A model generated the notes under the pieces. That model worked only from the letters and a program-made list of their open reading frames with translations. It was not told the origin of the DNA and did no database searches. From the NCBI RefSeq assembly GCF_016793595.1, contig NZ_JAEULY010000009.1, positions 470,780-534,779 on the forward strand: 64,000 nt of DNA, given 5' to 3'. Every line of letters begins with the position of its first letter. The stretch's first letter is position 1. Origin of the DNA: Phreatobacter sp. (GTDB taxonomy: Bacteria; Pseudomonadota; Alphaproteobacteria; Rhizobiales; Phreatobacteraceae). The translations under genes were made by a program, and so were the position numbers. This document shows, one piece after another, positions 29,928 to 39,032 of the stretch.

Positions 29928-30374
29928 CTACGAGCGCTTGCCGAGCGCGGTGCGGATGAGGCCGAGCGAGCGCTGGTAGAGGCCCGTCACCGCCTGGTAG
30001 TCCATCTGGTTCTGGGCAACCTTGAGCATCTCGTCCTCGAGATTGACCCGGTTGCCGTCCGGCGTCGCCCGGACGCCGGTATCGCGCCGGACGTCGAAAC
30101 TGGTGCCCTGCATGCTTGCAACCGCGATATGCCGGGCATTGGTGACCCGCATCGGGCCGGAACTGCCGCCCGCCCCGCCGGAAACGCCCGTGCTGGCGGA
30201 GGCCCCAGCGCTGCCGCGCATCATGGATTCGAAGTCGGGCGCCCTCAGATCACGTGCGCGGTAATGCGGTGTGTCCGCATTCGCGACATTTTCCGCCAAT
30301 AGCTTCTGCCGGTCCTGATGCCAGCGCATCCGCGTCCGGAGCATGGAGAAAAGCGGCACGTCGCTGGTCGTCAT
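29928..30374 (-). CDS. flgB: Flagellar proximal rod protein FlgB
   Basis: 148 residues. The motif KLLAENVANADTPHYRARDL is the FlgB rod signature, and LEDEMLKVAQNQMDYQAVTG closes the protein. A Gly/Ser-rich insert (GSAGASASTGVSGGAGGSS) sits in the middle, as is common in alphaproteobacterial FlgB. First gene of the operon running to flhB; its promoter region has CtrA motifs 50-110 bases upstream. Confidence 0.95.
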   Translation of the reverse strand: MTTSDVPLFSMLRTRMRWHQDRQKLLAENVANADTPHYRARDLRAPDFESMMRGSAGASASTGVSGGAGGSSGPMRVTNARHIAVASMQGTSFDVRRDTGVRATPDGNRVNLEDEMLKVAQNQMDYQAVTGLYQRSLGLIRTALGKRS

Positions 30375-30420
30375 CGTTGCCTGTCCCCACCCCTATGGAT
30401 AGGCAAACAATGCCGGGGAC

Positions 30421-30481
30421 ATGGTTAACGAGCCGTTAAGCGTTAAGGGTCTTTCAACCTCTGCCCCGGCAGGTTAACCAT
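30421..30481. promoter_or_regulatory. CtrA-binding motifs between divergent flagellar operons
   Basis: A full CtrA box TTAA-N7-TTAA is at 30425-30439 (spacer CGAGCCG). The extended half-site TTAACCAT occurs on the minus strand at 30421-30428 and on the plus strand at 30474-30481; further TTAA sites are at 30443 and, outside this interval, 30519 and 30536. TTAA is rare in this GC-rich DNA. Placement between flgB (minus) and fliO-fliP (plus) suggests joint CtrA control of both. Confidence 0.8.
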
Positions 30482-30587
30482 CCCGCGAGGTCGAAGTCGG
30501 CAAGCCTTGCCGGGTCTGTTAACCTCAACATAGATTTAACGCGCGCGATTTTCGGCGGGCGTCCGGCATGCCATGGGATCGGTACCG

Positions 30588-31505
30588 ATGAATTATCTCA
30601 CCAATCTACTCGGTCCCAACGCGCCCCTTGCCGCCACGTTCATCGTCGCCTTCGCCGTCGTCCTCGTCCTGATCGGCCTGACCGCCTGGATCTTCCGGCT
30701 GATCCGTGGCCGTGGACTGGGCATCGGCTCGGGTGGGCGCGGCCGCCAGCCGCGCCTCGCCGTTCTCGATTATGCCGATGTCGACCAGCGGCGGAAACTG
30801 GTCCTGATCCGGCGCGACAATGTCGAGCATCTGCTGCTGCTCGGCGGACCGACCGACGTGGTCGTGGAGACCGCCATCGTGCGCGGCGTGCCCGTTCAGG
30901 CCAGCGTGCTGCGCGAGGCCGCGCAGGCGCCCGAGCCGCCGCCCGCCCCCGCACCCGATCCGACTTCCCGTCTGTCGATGCGCGACACTGCCCGCCAGGC
31001 CGCCGGTGAGCCTGCCGCCGCGCGCCCGGTCAACCTCGATCCGCCGCCGCGACCCGAGCCTGTGCGCTCGCCCCCGCCGCCGCCCGTTTCCCGTCCGGCG
31101 CCGCCGGCGCGCCCGGAGCCTGCCCGGGTCGAGCCGACGCGCGTCGAGCCCGTCCGCGCCGAGCCGCCCAGGACCAATCCTGTCGTGACACCCGCCCGCC
31201 CGGTTGCACCGCCGTCGCCCCCAGTTGCGCGCCCGGCTCCGCCGACCCCCGCCCCCGCGCAGCCCGACGATGTCGCGGCGCGGCTGGAAGCGGCGCTGCG
31301 CAAGCCGATCACGCCCAGCGCCCCGCCGGCTGCCGTCAGGCCGGGCGAGCCGCGCCCGCCGGTCGCTCCCGCCCCGGCACCGCCCCGTGCCCCCGCCGCC
31401 GCGCCGGCAAAGACCCTGTCGGCCGATGAAAAATCGGTGTTCGACAGCCTGGAAGAGGAAATGGCCGCCCTGCTCGGCCGCGGCCCGACGCCGCCCAAGG
31501 GCTGA
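30588..31505 (+). CDS. fliO: FliO-like flagellar biosynthesis protein with long Pro-rich tail
   Basis: 305 residues from ATG 30588; ATG 30573 would add five. One membrane helix (LAATFIVAFAVVLVLIGLTAWIF in part) is followed by the FliO domain, whose core RLAVLDYADVDQRRKLVLIR and VEHLLLLGGPTDVVVE is clear. From about residue 125 it is a Pro/Ala/Arg-rich disordered linker of ~150 residues, ending in a short acidic helix (SVFDSLEEEMAALLGRG). FliO helps assemble the FliP ring, and fliP follows 125 bases downstream. Confidence 0.85.
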   Translation: MNYLTNLLGPNAPLAATFIVAFAVVLVLIGLTAWIFRLIRGRGLGIGSGGRGRQPRLAVLDYADVDQRRKLVLIRRDNVEHLLLLGGPTDVVVETAIVRGVPVQASVLREAAQAPEPPPAPAPDPTSRLSMRDTARQAAGEPAAARPVNLDPPPRPEPVRSPPPPPVSRPAPPARPEPARVEPTRVEPVRAEPPRTNPVVTPARPVAPPSPPVARPAPPTPAPAQPDDVAARLEAALRKPITPSAPPAAVRPGEPRPPVAPAPAPPRAPAAAPAKTLSADEKSVFDSLEEEMAALLGRGPTPPKG

Positions 31506-31630
31506 TGACCAAGGCCGCTTGTCGCGGCTGGCCGACGAACGAGCCGCGGCATCGCGGCGCCCTGCCTCCCGCAAGGGCAGCCCTGCCGACCTGCTAGACT
31601 GCCGCCATCGATTCGGCGCGCAGGACGGCA

Positions 31631-32389
31631 ATGCGGCGACTTCCACCTCCGGCCCGACCCATGAAGCGCCTCGCGGCCCTTGCCGCGATGGCCGCCATTC
31701 TGGTCGCCGGCCCGGCGGCGGCGCAGGACATTTCGATCAATCTCGGTCAGGGCGCCGGCGTCAACGAGCGCGTCATCCAGCTCATCGGCCTGATCACGGT
31801 GCTGTCCGTCGCACCCTCGATCCTGATCATGGTGACGAGCTTCGTGCGCATCTCGGTGGTGCTGTCGCTGCTGCGCACCGCCATCGGCACGCAGACCGCT
31901 CCGCCCAATGCGGTGATCGTCGGCCTGTCGCTGTTCCTCACCGGCTTCGTCATGGCCCCGACGCTGCAACAGAGCTACGAGACCGGCATCCGGCCGTTGG
32001 TCGACAACCAGATCGGCATGCCGCAGGCCTTCGAGCGCGCCTCCGGCCCGTTCCGCGAGTTCATGCTGCGCCACGTGCGCGACAAGGACCTAGCGCTGTT
32101 TCAGGAGCTCTCGCGCGAAGCGGTGCCGCCGACGCCGCAGGAAGTGTCGTTCCGCGTGCTGGTGCCGGCCTTCATGATCTCGGAGCTGCGCCGCGCCTTC
32201 GAGATCGCCTTCCTGCTGTTCGTGCCCTTCCTCGTCATCGACCTGGTCGTCGCCTCGGTCCTGATGTCGATGGGCATGATGATGCTGCCGCCCGTGACGG
32301 TGTCACTGCCGTTCAAGCTGATCTTCTTCGTGCTGGTCGACGGGTGGAATCTCGTCGCCGGCAGCCTGGTGCGAAGTTTCGGACCCTAG
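31631..32389 (+). CDS. fliP: Flagellar export gate protein FliP
   Basis: 252 residues, close to the usual 245. It starts with a cleavable signal sequence (MKRLAALAAMAAILVAGPAAA-Q), as is known for FliP. Signature segments VMAPTLQQSYETGI and FMISELRRAFEIAFLLFVPF are present, with four hydrophobic helices. AGGACGGCA precedes ATG 31631. FliP pentamer forms the core of the export channel with FliQ and FliR, whose genes lie on the other side of the CtrA promoter region. Confidence 0.96.
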   Translation: MRRLPPPARPMKRLAALAAMAAILVAGPAAAQDISINLGQGAGVNERVIQLIGLITVLSVAPSILIMVTSFVRISVVLSLLRTAIGTQTAPPNAVIVGLSLFLTGFVMAPTLQQSYETGIRPLVDNQIGMPQAFERASGPFREFMLRHVRDKDLALFQELSREAVPPTPQEVSFRVLVPAFMISELRRAFEIAFLLFVPFLVIDLVVASVLMSMGMMMLPPVTVSLPFKLIFFVLVDGWNLVAGSLVRSFGP

Positions 32390-32429
32390 AGCGCCGCCTC
32401 TCCGCGACGCTCCAGAAGCCTCCGCCCAC

Positions 32430-33263
32430 TCAGTGCGCCATCAGGATCGGCACCGAGGAATATTGCAGCATGGTCGTGGTCGTGCCGCCGAGCACCATCT
32501 GCTTCAGTCGCGAGTGGGCATAGGCGCCCATCACGATCATGCCGGCGCGCACGTTCTGGGCGTGTTCGACGATCGTCTTGCCGACATTGCGGCTGTAGGG
32601 AAGGTTCGTGACCGTCACCTTGACGCCGTGGTGGGCCAGCATCGGCGCGAGGTCGGCACCGGCGACGATGTCGTCGGCATGGCGGTCGCCGAGCACCGAG
32701 ACGATCTCCACCTGCCCCGCCTTGTCGATGAACGGCATCGCGCCGCCGATGGCCCGCGCGGCGACGGCCGAGCCGTCCCAGGCAATGACCACGGCATTGG
32801 ACGAGCGCGATGCGTCGAAATCGTCCGGCGCAAGGATGGCCGGCCGGCCGGAGGACAACAGCAGCGTCTCGGCCAGTTCGGTCGCCCAGACGTCCGAGGG
32901 CCGCGGACGGCCGCAGACCGCGATGTCGTGCAGGCGGGCGCGCTTGCCGATCCGGCCGAACAGCGGGTCGATGGCGTCGGTCACGACCTCGACCGAGGCG
33001 GCGACGCCCGCCGTGCGGGCGAGGCCGCGGACGGATTCGCAGAGATCGTCGGCATTGTGGGTGCGGCTATCGTTCTCGTCGGTGACGATGGCCTGCACTT
33101 CCGCGACGCCGGAATAGACGACGACGGGCACCTTGATAGCCCCGACGATCACCGAAAGATGCGCGCCATGCTCGGCTGCCAGTGAGATCGCGTAGTCGAT
33201 GGCGCCGCGCGGCTTGTCGCCGTCGCCAGCAATGATGGCCAAAAGAACCGATTTGATCGACAT
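32430..33263 (-). CDS. Universal stress protein with two Usp domains
   Basis: 277 residues. Two UspA-type halves: the first starts IKSVLLAIIAGDGDKPRGAI, the second NAVVIAWDGSAVAARAIGGA and ends MIVMGAYAHSRLKQMVLGGT, with the G-x-xG(S/T)xxxx nucleotide-type loop ending in TTTML. Tandem UspA proteins of this size are common in alphaproteobacteria and are linked to stress survival. Convergent with fliP, 40 bases apart. Confidence 0.88.
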   Translation of the reverse strand: MSIKSVLLAIIAGDGDKPRGAIDYAISLAAEHGAHLSVIVGAIKVPVVVYSGVAEVQAIVTDENDSRTHNADDLCESVRGLARTAGVAASVEVVTDAIDPLFGRIGKRARLHDIAVCGRPRPSDVWATELAETLLLSSGRPAILAPDDFDASRSSNAVVIAWDGSAVAARAIGGAMPFIDKAGQVEIVSVLGDRHADDIVAGADLAPMLAHHGVKVTVTNLPYSRNVGKTIVEHAQNVRAGMIVMGAYAHSRLKQMVLGGTTTTMLQYSSVPILMAH

Positions 33264-33412
33264 ATAGACCTCCTGCGCCTGATGAACGCGCGGCGAAACT
33301 CGCGCGTTCCTGCCACGGCGTCCTTGACGGAGATCAGACGCCGGCCGGGATCATGGCACCGTAGACCACCGGGGGCCAAGGCCTTCCTTCGGCGACGGCA
33401 GGTCGCATCCGC

Positions 33413-34945
<1,533 letters not shown>

Positions 34946-35108
34946 GAATGTCGCCGGGGAAGCTCCCCGTCCCTCACATCGAGCCAAGCCGTGCGAATAG
35001 CACGCAAGGTGCGGGCCAACCAATGAGACTGACGGCGGATGCGCCTTGTAGCAATGATGATCGTAAACTAGCTTATTAGGCCAGTTGATCTCTTTGGAGG
35101 GTAGAGCG

Positions 35109-35351
35109 GTGCGATTTGTTGGGGCATTCGAGGCGAAGAATGCACTCGGCAGTCTTCTCGACCTCGTTGAACGAGGCGAGGAGGTCGTGATCACTCGGCG
35201 CGGCAAGCCTGTGGCACGTCTGGTCGCTGAACACACGATTGAGGACCGGCAGCGCGCGCGACAGGCGCTGGAGGATTTGATCGAGATGCGGAAGGGCGTC
35301 AGCCTTGGTGGTCTGACAGTTCGGGAGCTCATCGACGAGGGGCGCGAGTGA
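35109..35351 (+). CDS. Type II antitoxin, Phd/YefM-like
   Basis: 80 residues. GTG 35109 is chosen because GGAGGG (35096-35101) is seven bases ahead of it; a TTG at 35085 is the alternative. The sequence [20 protein letters not shown] and [16 protein letters not shown] is the Phd/YefM fold: it binds operator DNA through the N-terminal half and the toxin through its C-terminal tail ([19 protein letters not shown]). It overlaps the toxin start in GTGA, ensuring coupled translation. Confidence 0.9.
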   Translation: MRFVGAFEAKNALGSLLDLVERGEEVVITRRGKPVARLVAEHTIEDRQRARQALEDLIEMRKGVSLGGLTVRELIDEGRE

Positions 35352-35758
35352 ATCTCGTGCTCGACAGTTCGGCCGTTCTCGCGTGGCTGCTGGACGAAGA
35401 AGCTGGCGAAGCAATGACCGTCGCCATGACCCGCGCCGCCATTCTCGGCGCCGTCGTGCCCACCCTCTGGTTCTATGAGGTCGCCAACGGCATGCAGATG
35501 GCGGTTCGGCGAAAGCGGATCGACGCGCGCTACCGGGACGATGCTCTCATGCGGCTGGGCCGATTGAGGATCGGCGCCGACGCATTCTCGGACGATGTTG
35601 TATGGACTGCAACGTTGTCGCTTGCCGAGCGCCACGGGCTGACCATTTACGACGCCGCTTTTCTCGAACTCGCGCAGCGCCGCAGGCTGCCGTTGGCGAC
35701 ACTCGATGCGGACCTTGCCTCCGCAGCTCGACGGGATGGCGTCGAGCTCGTGCTCTGA
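35348..35758 (+). CDS. Type II toxin, PIN-domain VapC-like ribonuclease
   Basis: 136 residues from GTG 35348, overlapping the antitoxin stop. PIN acidic residues are visible: [16 protein letters not shown] at the start, [22 protein letters not shown] and [12 protein letters not shown]. VapC toxins cut specific RNAs (initiator tRNA or rRNA loops) when the antitoxin decays. A compact, complete toxin-antitoxin unit; next to it the DUF2157 gene ends convergently six bases away. Confidence 0.9.
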   Translation: MNLVLDSSAVLAWLLDEEAGEAMTVAMTRAAILGAVVPTLWFYEVANGMQMAVRRKRIDARYRDDALMRLGRLRIGADAFSDDVVWTATLSLAERHGLTIYDAAFLELAQRRRLPLATLDADLASAARRDGVELVL

Positions 35759-35764
35759 ACCTCG

Positions 35765-36706
35765 TCACGCCGGGATCGTTCGGCCCTGGTTGTATTTCCA
35801 GATGCCGACGGCGAGGCCGAGCGTCAGCACGCCCGCGATCAACACCGAGAAGGGATTGGGGCCGAGCTTCTCGAACCACTGCGTATAGAAGTGGATCGCG
35901 CCGAAAACAGCTGCGAGATTCAGCACCCACGGCCGGTTGGCGCGCGCCGCCCACAGACCCGCGCCGACGATGGCGACAGCCCAGAGGATCGAGAAGGTCC
36001 AGGCCGGGATCACCGGTGCATAGCGGCTGGTGGAGGCGCGATCGACGAACCAGGTCAGGCGGTCGCCCCAGAGCGAGCCGATCCAGAAGCCGAAATTGAC
36101 GAGGAGCAGCGAGGTGCGCGCCGCCGTGATGGCGAGGCGGGAATGGTCCGCCTTGAGCAGTTTCGACGCCTGATAGGCCGCGATGGCGAGGGCCGAAAAC
36201 AGAACCACCGTCATGAACGGCTGTTCGATGCCCAGGAAATAGGTGGCGCGCATGTAGCCGGTGCGCGCGCCGATGGCCGCCGACAGCGCGAGCACCGCCA
36301 GCGCGATGAGGAGGCCGGACCGCGCCGCGATGCCGCCGGCGACGAAGACGGCGGTGACGGTCATCAGCGCCAGAACCGAGCCCTTGGTCATGAACATGAC
36401 GCCGGCCGCCAGCATCAGCGAACCGGCCAGCAAACAGATATTGGCGAGGATCGCCCAGGTCTGCTCGCCCTTGAGGACGAAACCGAGGCCGACCGCCGCC
36501 ATCATGCCGCCGAGGACGACTGCCACCACCGGCTGCGGCACCAGCCCCATGACGCCGAGCGCCACCGCCACCACGCCGAAGCCGATGAGGATGTTCAGCG
36601 CCAGCGAACCGGTGCCCTCCGCGGCGAAGCTCTTCAGCCTGTCGGCCTCGACCTGAGTGAGGCGGCCTTGCTCCACGAGCTTGGCGAGATCGAGGGTAAC
36701 CTTCAT
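35765..36706 (-). CDS. DUF2157-like polytopic membrane protein
   Basis: 313 residues. The N-terminal LDLAKLVEQGRLTQVEADRL is the short cytoplasmic helix pair seen in DUF2157 proteins, followed by about ten hydrophobic helices such as ILIGFGVVAVALGVMGLVPQ and ILWAVAIVGAGLWAA. Function unknown; inner-membrane location follows from the helices. It is 74 bases downstream of the ATP12 gene on the same strand. Confidence 0.75.
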   Translation of the reverse strand: MKVTLDLAKLVEQGRLTQVEADRLKSFAAEGTGSLALNILIGFGVVAVALGVMGLVPQPVVAVVLGGMMAAVGLGFVLKGEQTWAILANICLLAGSLMLAAGVMFMTKGSVLALMTVTAVFVAGGIAARSGLLIALAVLALSAAIGARTGYMRATYFLGIEQPFMTVVLFSALAIAAYQASKLLKADHSRLAITAARTSLLLVNFGFWIGSLWGDRLTWFVDRASTSRYAPVIPAWTFSILWAVAIVGAGLWAARANRPWVLNLAAVFGAIHFYTQWFEKLGPNPFSVLIAGVLTLGLAVGIWKYNQGRTIPA

Positions 36707-36780
36707 GGCTGTCTCCGGCGCGGCACGTTACGCCGGCAATCTGGACCCACCAGATGCCTTTTTCATGTTTCGCCGGCTTG

Positions 36781-37572
36781 TCACAGACAGGCGAGAACCT
36801 TTGCCGCCGCCGTCATTTCGGTGAGGCGCGCCGCGCGCCGCTCGGCGGCCTCCTCGTCCTCGCCCCATTGCGACATCTGAAAATCCTCGTCGACATGAGC
36901 CGCCGCCCATGCCTCGCCGGCCGTCAGGCGGCCGTGCAGCAGGGCAATGGCGACAAGCGCCGAGCTCGTGAGCGTCGTGACGACGTGGGTCGCTCCGATC
37001 CGCCAGCCGTCACCTGCCGGCAGGGCCCGGCGCAGTGCGGCGATGGCCGCCTCCGGTTGGGTCACATGCATGACCCCTTCCGAGAGGATCGGGCGGGCAC
37101 CGAGTTCGTCCCTCGCCCATGCGAGAATCGGGTCCCACAGCGCCGCCTGACGCTCGACGAGCGTGCGCGGCCCATCGGCGCGGTAGCAGATCAGGTCCGT
37201 GCCAGCATATTTGACGATGTCGTCAGCGACCGGCCCGGGATCGGGTGCGACGCCGTCGATGATCGAATTGGCGATTCGGGTGATCGGCATGCGGCGCGGG
37301 TCGATGAACTCCGCCTGCGCATTCCACTCCTCAGCCACCGCCTCGCCCAGCGCCTGCGTCGGGAAGGCCAGCGGATTGCGTCCCGGCGTCTTCGCGGGAC
37401 GGCCGTCGAGCAGCAGGCGCCAGCCGCCCTCGCCTTCTCCCGCGCTCGCGAGCGTGTAGAAGCGCTTCGGAAAAACCGGTTTCGCCGCCACCCGCGCCGT
37501 CGCGATGGGATCGTAGGCGGCCGGATCCTGCTGGCCCTTGTCGAACCAGTCCTCGAACGCCGATTTGCTCAT
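36781..37572 (-). CDS. ATP12-type F1-ATPase assembly chaperone
   Basis: 263 residues. Signature segments RFYTLASAGEGEGGWRLLLD, GRPAKTPGRNPLAFPTQALG and VAEEWNAQAEFIDPRRMPIT, then DDIVKYAGTDLICYRADGP, are those of the ATP12/ATPAF2 family. In mitochondria and alphaproteobacteria it holds the F1 alpha subunit before assembly. It follows the HAD gene by 54 bases in the same direction, a pairing often seen in Hyphomicrobiales. Confidence 0.93.
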   Translation of the reverse strand: MSKSAFEDWFDKGQQDPAAYDPIATARVAAKPVFPKRFYTLASAGEGEGGWRLLLDGRPAKTPGRNPLAFPTQALGEAVAEEWNAQAEFIDPRRMPITRIANSIIDGVAPDPGPVADDIVKYAGTDLICYRADGPRTLVERQAALWDPILAWARDELGARPILSEGVMHVTQPEAAIAALRRALPAGDGWRIGATHVVTTLTSSALVAIALLHGRLTAGEAWAAAHVDEDFQMSQWGEDEEAAERRAARLTEMTAAAKVLACL

Positions 37573-37626
37573 GACTGCAAGACCACTCTGCTCATGGACG
37601 CGATGTAGAGCCCCGGTCGCCGCTTT

Positions 37627-38292
37627 TCAAACCGGAGCCGTCCAGAGCCCTTCGAGGACCGCCGGCAATTCGGCATAGCGCTCGATCATCGCATGGGGCT
37701 TCAGCCGCGCCAGCGCATGGGCGGGGTGATAGCCCCACGACACGCCGATGGCTGCGACGCCGGCGGCGTGCGCCATGTCGATATCGTAGGTGGTGTCGCC
37801 GATCATCACGGTATCGCGCGGATTGGCGCCCACAGCCTGCATAGCTTGCTCGATCATCGCCGGATGCGGCTTTGACGGCGCGTCATCGGCCGTCTGGATC
37901 GTCGCGAACCGGTCATAGAGGCCGTGATGGCCGAGCACGATGCGCACGCCGCGCTGCGACTTGCCCGTGGCGATGCCAAGCGCGACATCCCGCGCCGCCA
38001 GCCATTCGACCATCTCGCGCGCGCCCTCGTAGAGCGGCTCGGTGTGGTTCGGGTCGGCGCGCAGAGCATGGAAGGCATTCTTGTAGCCCTCGATCAGCGC
38101 GGGAACGTCGGGATCTTCGGGCGCGGTCAGCGTCGACAGGGCCTCGACCAGCGACAGGCCGACGATGGAGAGCGTCGCCTCGCGCGTCGGGGCCGGCCGC
38201 CCGAGCGTCGCAAAGGCGCCGTTCATGGCGGCGACGATCATGTGCTGGCTATCGACCAGCGTGCCGTCGCAATCGAAGATGACGAGCTTCAC
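37627..38292 (-). CDS. HAD-superfamily phosphatase (phosphoglycolate-phosphatase-like)
   Basis: 221 residues from GTG 38292. HAD motif I is FDCDGTLVDSQ, motif II ALGIATGKSQRG, motif III with KPHPAMIEQ and motif IV MIGDTTYDIDMAHAAGVAAI. The cap region is alpha-helical, as in Gph-type phosphatases, but the substrate cannot be read. The start codon directly follows the T-run of a terminator-like hairpin, and the only Shine-Dalgarno-like sequence (GGAG) is inside that hairpin's 3' arm. Confidence 0.85.
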   Translation of the reverse strand: MKLVIFDCDGTLVDSQHMIVAAMNGAFATLGRPAPTREATLSIVGLSLVEALSTLTAPEDPDVPALIEGYKNAFHALRADPNHTEPLYEGAREMVEWLAARDVALGIATGKSQRGVRIVLGHHGLYDRFATIQTADDAPSKPHPAMIEQAMQAVGANPRDTVMIGDTTYDIDMAHAAGVAAIGVSWGYHPAHALARLKPHAMIERYAELPAVLEGLWTAPV

Positions 38293-38294
38293 GG

Positions 38295-38322
38295 AAAAGG
38301 CGCTCCAGATGTCCGGAGCGCC
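38295..38322 (-). terminator. Terminator-like hairpin between the exported protein and HAD genes
   Basis: On the minus strand GGCGCTCC, 8-base loop, GGAGCGCC, then TTTTCC directly followed by the HAD gene's GTG. It ends the upstream exported-protein gene and includes the candidate ribosome site of the next gene. Confidence 0.7.
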
Positions 38323-38346
38323 TTCTGGGTCATGATTGATCGGAAC

Positions 38347-38718
38347 TCAAGCGCCGAAGCGGCAGGCCCTGACCGCCATGCGGAACGGCGGCGTGCGCGG
38401 AATGTAGCCCTGGGCGCGCACGCTCTGGCGGCATTCGACGATCCGCGCGAGATCCGGCCGGCGGGCGCGCAGGCAATCGACCACCGCGCCGCGTACGAAG
38501 GGAGGACGATAGCCGCGGGCAAGCGCCTCCTGCCGGCAGGCGAAGCGGTTGGCGCGCAGGTCGGGGTTGCCGCGGCGGAACCCGGGGCCCGGACCGAAGC
38601 CGGGGCCCCCGCCGTAATAACCAGGGGGCGGGCCGCCATAGGGCTGGGCCGCGGCAGGGGTCGCGAAGGGCGCGGCGGCGAGAAGCGCTGCGGCGCATGC
38701 GAGGGCGAAGCGTGTCAT
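38347..38718 (-). CDS. Small exported protein with Gly/Pro/Tyr-rich segment
   Basis: 123 residues. A signal peptide (MTRFALACAAALLAAAPFAT with cleavage after AAA-Q) is followed by PYGGPPPGYYGGGPGFGPGP, a Gly-Pro-Tyr-rich stretch, and a conserved-looking domain with four Cys (FACRQ, DCLRA, ECRQS, ACRFG), consistent with two disulfides. Not recognised as a named family. A terminator-like hairpin lies 25 bases after its stop. Confidence 0.7.
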   Translation of the reverse strand: MTRFALACAAALLAAAPFATPAAAQPYGGPPPGYYGGGPGFGPGPGFRRGNPDLRANRFACRQEALARGYRPPFVRGAVVDCLRARRPDLARIVECRQSVRAQGYIPRTPPFRMAVRACRFGA

Positions 38719-38792
38719 CCTGTGCTCCTGAATGGCTGTTCCAGTGGAGACAGATGCGCCCTCCCGCGCTGAACGATCGCTGAACCGGGCCT

Positions 38793-39032
38793 TCAGCCGG
38801 GCTTGTGGCCGGCCTTGCGCTCCAGAACCTCGACGCGCCCTTCAAGCGCCGCGAGCCGCCGCTCGGCCAGGTCGTTGGCGCGGCGCAGCTCGGCGACAAG
38901 CTCGGTCATGGCGCGGGTGTCGATGGCCGGGCCCGGCACGGTGCGGATCACCCGGCGGGTGATCATGACGATTCCGGCGAGGATGGCGGCCAGCGCCGCG
39001 GCCGTGACGTAGATCCAGCCGGTCAGCGACAT
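38793..39032 (-). CDS. Small membrane-anchored coiled-coil protein
   Basis: 79 residues from ATG 39032, whose A is also the last base of the rlu stop (TGATG). One membrane helix (GWIYVTAAALAAILAGIVMI) is followed by a basic hinge and a coiled coil (MTELVAELRRANDLAERRLA then ALEGRVEVLERKAG). PspB has a similar plan, but no psp genes are nearby. Translationally coupled to the pseudouridine synthase; role unknown. Confidence 0.65.
   Translation of the reverse strand: MSLTGWIYVTAAALAAILAGIVMITRRVIRTVPGPAIDTRAMTELVAELRRANDLAERRLAALEGRVEVLERKAGHKPG

Noticed and set aside
38793..39032. PspB (phage shock) assignment for the 79-residue membrane protein
   Set aside because: Only the general plan of one helix and a coiled coil is shared; no pspA, pspC or pspF is nearby.
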